A DNA stretch of 64,000 nucleotides from Sophora flavescens (lineage: Eukaryota; Streptophyta; Magnoliopsida; Fabales; Fabaceae). The stretch lies in assembly GCA_030762895.1 (NCBI GenBank), contig CM061062.1, forward strand, positions 239,568,019 to 239,632,018, given 5' to 3'. Position numbers and translations under genes: made by a program. Shown piece by piece: positions 58,059 through 64,000 of the stretch. The notes beneath the pieces are model-generated. The model searched no databases, was not told where the DNA came from, and was given only the letters and a program-made list of their open reading frames with translations. Every line of letters begins with the position of its first letter. The stretch's first letter is position 1.

Positions 58059-60151
58059 TGTTAAGTCTCTAAAATATCTAATGTGCATTTCCCTAAGTTT
58101 TGATGAGAACTAAACATTGGTTAATGATTTAATTATCTGTCATATTGGTTGCTAACCTGTCTATCTAGTGTGTAGATTAAAACAGTAAGAATCATCTGTC
58201 TGCTCATATAGATGACTACCTGTCTGGATAAGCAAAAGTCAACATGTCTGCTGACTAGGATTATTGACTTCTTTCAAGAGACGTTTTCAACCTGTCTCTC
58301 CACGACTTCCTACACTCGTCTGAGGTTACTCGTTGAAGAACCAAGGACCTAACAAGCTTTTGTTGGTTGTCCCATCAGAAAGAGACTTGAAGCCTTCTCT
58401 CCTACTCAGTCTCATGCTTATCAAGAAAAATCAGAAGTTACTATCTCAAGCAACCTCGGATATCAGAACAAAAGACCAGTTAAAGAATGCTTCCAACGTG
58501 TTTATTCCCTAGTACCTTTGGTCCTTGTACGAAAAGGGAATTGTACTCAGCAAAGTACAAAAAGCTCTCTGCACAACTCTGATATGGTTGTTTCATGATG
58601 CATAAAGCCATGATCCTTCAAGTTAGAGTACAACCAACGTTCCTATTGCATTAATGACTGCCCAGAATGACTCTATTGTATTTAATGAAGTTTTGCTTGA
58701 AGCCAACATCTGAGGGAATGTCTCTAACGGATCTTAAATTCTTGAAGACTATAAATACAGAAGTCATTGAAGATGAAGACATAGAGAATACATATAGTGT
58801 TAAAGAGCCATTACTCTGTGCATTAATTTCTTCATTATTTCATTCAGTATTCTTCAATCATTTGAAGTTTTTATGCAGACTTTCCTAAGCTTTACATTCA
58901 AACCACTCTCTGAGTGTTAGTGAAAGATCTGTCTGTCTGAAGTTGTATTTATTACAAACCAAATTTCTCAAACAAATTTGAGTGAGACTGAAGAGGCTAG
59001 GTGTGCAAAGAATACTTATCTTGGAGTCTGAAGAGGCTAGTGTTGGAAGGGGTGAGGTGGTGCGGTTTATGTATGGGGTTGGTGTCATCATTCCAACTCC
59101 ACTATCTAGATTAGTTCACGGTTTTTTTTTGGGTTTTGTGGGGGGTTGTGGGTGTTACCACCTCTACTCTGTACTATCGGTGTCCTCCCATTCATGCTTC
59201 GATAAATCATCCACTAACTACTCACCCCTTCCTGTGCGCCTATCCACTTGCCCTAATTCCTTGGTGGTGTTGTGGTGGGCTGTTCTTCCTGTCAGGCTTC
59301 TGGTGTTTTTGGTGTGCGTTCTTGATCCAAACACAAATCGTCGGGGTGCCGCATTTCCCTATTGGCGTGATTCGGATATTCGTTCTTCCCCACGGGTTTT
59401 CTCTACGCAACCGAGGGAGGGAGGGAGGGGGGGGCTTTTCTTCTTCACACCCTCTTGGCTCCCTTCTGGGGCCCTAGCCCTGCGCCTCCAAATGCCTTCA
59501 ATGGACCCCAAACTCTAGTTCTGTCTGCCTTTTTTGGTTCCGGCCGTGTGGCCTCCGGGGGCGTGCGCGTCGCGCGGTTTTGCGGGGGCTGTTGGGGCCA
59601 TCTGGGTCCGGGGGGGGGGGGCGTTGCCGCTGTCCGGGGTTCCGCCGGGGGGCCGTTGGCCATCTTCCTTTCCTCTTTTCTCCCTCCCCGCGTTCTTTCT
59701 CCCCCAGCACCCCACCCGTCCAAGCTACCATGTCCTCTTCTGCCGCTCGTCCCTTCCTAGGTGTGCAAAGAATACTTTTCTTGGAGCCCGAAGAGACTAG
59801 GTGCGCAAACAATACTTAGAGTCTGTAACCTGATAAGTTATAGTGGATAAAACTTGGTGCTGCCAAGGACTGGACGTAGCTCTTTGCTTTGAAGAGTGGA
59901 CCAAGATAAATAATTGTGTCAATCTCTCTTTCCTTATAAACTCTTTAGTTGCTTTAGTTTTCTTTATCCGTTTATCAAGTGGTTTTTTTGCCTAAGTCAC
60001 TGTTAAAATTTCATTAGACAGGTCACCTATCTGTCATGTATCTTTCCACTCGTCTGAACCAAGCTTTTGTATGCGAAAAGTTTTCAACTTTGTTAAAATT
60101 ATGATAAACACAATTCAACCCCCCTTCTCATGTTTATAGTTATCTATTTCA
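58059..60151 (+). repeat. 3' LTR of copia-D, with a GC-rich insert
   Basis: Collinear with 43563-44897, but with three copies of the 39-bp GAAGAGGCTAGGTGTGC unit instead of two and a 716-bp insert in the second. Ends CTATTTCA before the TSD. Confidence 0.93.
59041..59756. mobile_element. Unidentified GC-rich insert in copia-D 3' LTR
   Basis: The insert is flanked by CTAG (59037-59040 and 59757-59760), which could be a 4-bp TSD. Near its ends are short inverted words GGAAGGGGTGAG (59045) and CTCGTCCCTTCC (59746-59757). The right half is very GC- and CpG-rich, unlike anything else here, with G runs that could form a quadruplex (GGGAGGGAGGGAGGGG at about 59417). Open frames on both strands follow from the lack of AT-rich stops and show no domain. 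I cannot name the family. Confidence 0.6.
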
Positions 60152-60190
60152 TTGTTAAATTTTTCTGTTTAGCTAGTTACTAAAAACTAT

Positions 60191-62225
60191 GTGCACTTTG
60201 CTCAGCAACAGGTTTACATCTACATGTGCAGCAAAGGTACACCTGAGTTTCAATTAGATTTAGAGATAGAGAAAACAGCAAAGAGGCTAAGGAAGAGAAC
60301 TAAAGAGCAAATAGCTGGAGATAAACACTCTGACTTAGGCTTCATGGCTCACATTGTGGGAAATGAGGATAAAGATCAACCTGGGATGTTTGAAATGGCA
60401 AATGATAGGGATACATCCATTAGGGACTATGCTGTCTTTGATCCACAAACCATGAGAATTGGGATTGTGAGACCAGAAATAACTACCCTGAAGTTTGAGT
60501 TCAAACCAATGATGTTTCAAATGCTTCAAACTGTTGGGCAGTTCAGTGGTGCCCCTACTGAAGATCCACACTTACATCTGAGGAAATTTCTGGAAGTGAC
60601 CAGCTATGTTAAGATTCATGGAGTAAGTGATGATGCTTTCAAGTTAAGGCTCTTTCCTTATTCTTTGAGGCACAGAGCCAAGACTTGGTTGAACTCCTTG
60701 GAATCCAATTCCATTACTTCACGGAATGGCCTAGCCGAAAAATTCTTGACTAAGTACTTTCCTCCTACTAGCATCCCTGTATGTATTCAAATGGAGATCT
60801 TCTACAATGGACTGTAACCTCCTTCAAGATTGATACTGGATGCTTCATCTGGAGTTATATTCTTGACAAAATCATACAATGAAGCTTATGCATTGATTGA
60901 AAGCACAGCTGGAAACAGCTATCAATGGCCAAATGTGAGGGCTAATTCTGCTAAAACCCCTACTGGAATGCTTGAAGTGAAGGAAGCAAATTCCCTATCT
61001 GTTCAGCTTGCCTCCATCACTAATATGCTAAAAAATCTGATTGGTACTAACGCCAGTAAGGAACCTGCTATGGCTGAACCTGTGGTGGCTCAACCGAGTT
61101 CTACTTCATGTGTTTTATGTGGAGGGGAGCATCTATTTAAAGAGTGTACCAACAACCCAGTATCAATGAATTATGTGGGAAATAGAGGGAACAATGCATA
61201 TTCCAACACTCACAATCCTGGTTGGAAGCAACACCCAAATTTCAATTATGGGAATTCCAACAACACATTGAATTCCTCAGCTGGAAATGCTCCACAACAA
61301 CACCAACAACAGGTACAGAACAACCAACAACAATAGAATAAAGCCCTTGCAATGGAATCATCTTTGGAAGCTATATAGAAAGCTTTCATGACTGAAACTA
61401 AGACTCAGATTTAGAATCAAGCAGTTGTTGTAAGAAATTTGGAGAACCAAGTAGGTCAGTTGGCCACTGCATTAGCTAACAGACCTGCCGGCACCTTACT
61501 TGCATCCACAAAGTCTCCATCATCCTCAAATGATAAAGGGAAGGAGCAGGTTAAAGCAATTAACTTAAGAAGTGGCAAAGAGCTACAAGATGTTGTAGCA
61601 CTTAAGCAGAAAGCAACAAAGTAGACTAACACAGTTAAGATAGAACAGGAAATCCCTAAGGTAAATCTAGCAGCTGCAGAACCAGTATAGGAAATTCCTA
61701 GGCAGAAGGAGACCAAGCTAATTCCATAAAGGCCACTTCCTCCATTTCCACAAAGGTTGAAGAAAGCAGCTCAAGAGAAGCAGTTTAACAAATTTCTGGA
61801 AATTCTGAAGCAGTTGCACATCAACATACCACTGGTTGAAGCTCTGTAGCAGATGCCTAGCTACACCAAATTCATGAAGGACATTCTCACCAAGAGGAAG
61901 AGATTAGGAGAATTAGAGACAGTGGCAATGACAAAGGAATGCAGCCAGCTGTTGCAGAACAAAGTTCCTCATAAAATGAATGATCCAGGAAGTTTTACAA
62001 TCCCTTGTTCTATAGGGAATACTTATTGTGGAAAAGCTTTGTGTGATCTTGGAGCTAGCATTAATATGATGCCTATGTCCATTTTCAAGCAACTGAAAAA
62101 TTGTGAAGCCAGGCCCACCAATGTAACTTTACAGCTTGCTGGTAGATCCATTGCTTACCCAGAAGGAAAGATTGAGGCACAAGAAGGCTATTGGTTGGCA
62201 AATGGCAGATATCAGAGGAATTAGT
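60191..62225 (+). pseudogene. Gag and protease of element E (Athila-like, degraded)
   Basis: One frame, interrupted by stops, runs through gag and protease. Gag landmarks: RDYAVFDPQTMRIGIVRPEI, QFSGAPTEDPHLHLRKF, KLRLFPYSLRHRAKTW. An internal deletion follows FPPTS (about 60770), rejoining at MEIFYNGL. A zinc knuckle CVLCGGEHLFKEC lies near 61110, then an Asn/Gln-rich linker. The protease reads NDPGSFTIPCSIG and CDLGASINMMP (about 62045). After YPEGKIE a second large deletion joins directly to KAIGWQMADI, the sequence that normally lies just before RT. TAG/TAA stops replace likely Gln codons at about ten sites. Confidence 0.9.
61433..61502 (+). repeat. Donor copy of a 70-bp segment in element E gag
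   Basis: Encodes NLENQVGQLATALANRPAGT, a usual part of Athila gag. The identical 70 bp recurs in RT at 62637-62706. Confidence 0.95.
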
Positions 62226-63140
62226 CCTAGTCTCTGTATGCATAGAATTCTTTTAGAATAAAATGCCAAAAAACAACATTGAAGGTCAGAGAAGGTTGAA
62301 TCCAATAATGAAAGAAGTAGTGAAGAAAGAGATCATCAAATGGCTTGATGCATGAATCATTTACCCCATCTCAGATAGTGCGTGGGTAAGTCCTGTGCAA
62401 TGTTTCCCTAAGAAAGGAGGAGTCACTATGGTGAAAAATGAAAATAATGAACTTATACCCACAAGGACAGTCACAGGATGGAGGATATTCATGGATTATA
62501 GGAAGCCGAACAAGGCCACAAGGAAGGATCACTTTCCACTACCATTCATTGATCAAATGCTTGATAAGTTGTCTGGGAGAGAATTTTATTGCTTCTTAGA
62601 TGGCTATTCAGGCTACAATCATACATCAGTAGCACCAGAAATTTGGAGAACCAAGTAGGTCAGTTGGCCACTGCATTAGCTAACAGACCTGCCGGCACCT
62701 TACTTGTCCATATGGCACTTTTGCCTTCAGACGAATGCCTTTTGGGCTCTGCAATGCTCCATCAACTTTCCAGAGATGCATGATGGCTATCTTTTCTGAT
62801 TTTAGTGAGAAGACTATGGAGATTTTCATGGATGATTTCTCAGTTTTTGGAGATTCATTCATGGGATGCTTAAACAACTTAGAGCATGTACTGGACAGAT
62901 GTGATTTGAATTGGGAGAATGTCATTTCATGGTCAAGGAAGGCATTGTCTTGGGCCACAAAGTGTGAAAGAAAGGTTTAGAGGTGGACAAAGCTAAGACT
63001 GAAGTAATTGAAAAAATTTCCCCACCTAATTCTGTCAAGGGCGTCTAAAGTTTTCTAGGCCATGCTGGATTTTATAAGAGATTCATTAAGGACTTTTCCA
63101 AAATTTCAAAGCCACTGTGCAAATTGCTAGAGCATGATAG
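62226..63140 (+). pseudogene. Reverse transcriptase of element E with a gag-derived patch
   Basis: RT words: RRLNPIMKEVVKKEI, SPVQCFPKKGG, ELIPTRTVTGWR, DYRKPNKATRKDHFPLPF, FYCFLDGYSGYN, then MPFGLCNAPSTFQRCM and the catalytic FMDDFSVFG (62827). Between SVAPE and CHYGTF-type sequence, the expected dozen residues are replaced by 70 bp copied from gag, with a frameshift. The thumb region continues as FLGHAGFYKRFIKDFSKI near 63053-63100 in another frame. Confidence 0.92.
62637..62706 (+). repeat. Acceptor copy of the gag 70-bp segment, inside RT
   Basis: Identical to 61433-61502. Microhomology AGAA on the left and TTACTTG on the right fits a template switch or patch repair. Confidence 0.95.
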
Positions 63141-63590
63141 TGCATCTGAGTTCACAGATGAATGTTTATAAGCTTTTGAAACCTTGAAAAAGGCTTTAAT
63201 CACTGTCCCTGTAATAGTAGCTCTAGATTGGGAGAAGCCATTTGAGTTGATATGTAATGCAACTGATTTTGCAGTGGGGGTTGTGTTAGGTCAAAGGCAC
63301 AACAAAATTTTCCACACTATCTATTATGCTAGCAAGACCCTCATTGATGCTCAGATCAACTACACTACTACAGAAATAGAATTGCTGGCAGTTGTGTTTG
63401 CTTTTAACAAATTCAAACCTTATTTCGTGGGAACCAAGATGGTGGTATACACAGATCATGCAGCCATCAAATATCTTATTGACAAGAAGGATGCAAAGCC
63501 AAGGCTTATCAGATGGGTCATATTGCTTCAAGAATTTGATTTAGAGATCAAGGACAATAAAGGTATTGAAAACTAGGTAGCTGATCATCT
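63141..63590 (+). pseudogene. RNase H of element E
   Basis: Open from 63184 to 63576. Landmarks: the usual CDASD-like site reads CNATD (63250), so the first catalytic Asp is Asn. EIELLAVVFAFNKF and YTDHAAIKYL keep the other acidic residues. WVILLQEFDLEIKDNKG precedes a TAG in place of a Gln/Glu codon, then VADHLFRI. Confidence 0.9.
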
Positions 63591-64000
63591 CTTCAGAATT
63601 GTTGAAGGAGAAGAAGCCAAGCCTCAAAGAGAAATCAAGGAGAATTTCCCTGATGGCTCACCTTCTGCTGATAGAGGATGCTGCAGCACACTGGTACGCA
63701 GACATAGTGAACTTTCTGGTCAGTGGGGTAATTCCAGTGGAAATGAGCTCTCAACAGAAAAGGAGGTTTTTGCATCAAGTCAAACATTTTTATTGGGATG
63801 AACCTTTCTTGTATAAAAGATGCCAAGATGAGGAGATGTGCCATTGAGGAAGAAATGCAAGCCATCCTTAGTGATTGCCACGCCGCTCCTTACGGTGGTC
63901 ACTTTGGAGGAAAAAGAACAGTTGCAAAGGTCCTGCAATCAGGGTACTTTTGGCCCACTTTGTTCAGAGATGCTCAAGAGTTTGCCAAGAATTGTGATAG
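63591..64000 (+). pseudogene. Integrase N-terminus of element E, cut by window end
   Basis: After the RNase H-integrase linker (HWYADIVNFLVSG), the H2C2 zinc domain is readable as CHAAPYGGHFGGKRT with YFWPTLFRDAQEFAKNC at the very end. There is a frameshift near 63835. The catalytic core lies beyond the window. Confidence 0.85.

Larger units (their letters stand above)
43563..60151 (+). mobile_element. Copia-D: full-length SIRE-like Ty1/copia element with env-like ORF
   Basis: Flanked by the TSD TTGTT (43558-43562 and 60152-60156); LTRs 43563-44897 and 58059-60151. Order: iMet primer site, gag, protease, integrase, RT, RNase H, env-like ORF, polypurine tract. Without element C (47176-52461) and the GC-rich insert in the 3' LTR it is about 10.6 kb, normal for SIRE/Maximus. 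Each ORF carries stops or shifts, so this copy is inactive. It sits just downstream of the element E primer site. Confidence 0.95.
41718..64000 (+). mobile_element. Element E: Athila-like Ty3/gypsy element, interrupted by copia-D, runs off the window
   Basis: The 5' LTR (41718-43503), tRNA-Asp primer site and first 35 internal bases are followed by copia-D (43563-60151). Element E resumes at 60157 with gag, protease, RT, RNase H and integrase up to the window end. It is inserted in the outer copia RNase H; the left TSD would be GGTTT (41713-41717), and the right end is not visible. The coding region has many stops, two large deletions and a 70-bp ectopic patch. Confidence 0.92.

Noticed and set aside
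59445..59812. Overlapping open frames on both strands in the GC-rich insert
   Set aside because: High GC removes stop codons in all frames; products are low-complexity Pro/Arg/Gly with no domain.
41718..64000. Integrated plant pararetrovirus
   Set aside because: RT-RNase H order with integrase, LTRs and TSDs indicates LTR retrotransposons; no movement or coat protein signature is present.

Overview
The window looks like a stretch of low-GC heterochromatin from a flowering plant, built almost entirely of retroelements inserted into one another. I see no ordinary cellular gene. The element families (Tekay-type chromovirus, SIRE-type Ty1/copia with an extra env-like ORF, Athila-type Ty3/gypsy, plant LINE with a C-terminal RNase H) and the wording of the LINE remnant suggest a legume, but species cannot be read from the sequence.

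Layout, left to right. 1-9373: a minus-strand Tekay/Del-like element whose 3' LTR is cut by the window start; gag-pol is riddled with stops and its 5' LTR is about 4.2 kb. 9374-15477: three minus-oriented LTR-like fragments, two of them copies of one family. 15478-16330: non-coding. 16331-17985: 3' end of a dead minus-strand LINE. 17986-41717: a plus-strand SIRE-like copia element (outer copia), which runs off the window behind later insertions and is split into three visible pieces.

Nesting, supported by exact 5-bp target-site duplications (TSDs). The outer copia contains copia-2 (18290-26115, TSD CACTG), element A (29212-40545, TSD CTTAC) and element E (from 41718). Element A contains element B (33525-39106, TSD TATTG). 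Element E, an Athila-like element reaching the window end, contains copia-D (43563-60151, TSD TTGTT). Copia-D contains element C (47176-52461, TSD ATGAC, minus strand) and, in its 3' LTR, an unidentified GC-rich insert (59041-59756).

Elements A, B and C are short, pol-less LTR elements with Athila-style tRNA-Asp primer sites. B and C belong to one family, have LTRs of equal length within each pair (1260 and 1287 bp) that differ by only about 1 percent, and are the youngest insertions here. C keeps an intact 395-codon frame of unknown function from which the gag core has been cleanly removed relative to B. The LTRs of A, B and C carry paired CpG-rich palindromes just upstream of a TATA box. 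Together these are the best candidates for something not well described: a recently active, presumably trans-mobilised family with its own conserved, non-gag protein. Copia-D also carries a long env-like third ORF with a C-terminal coiled coil.
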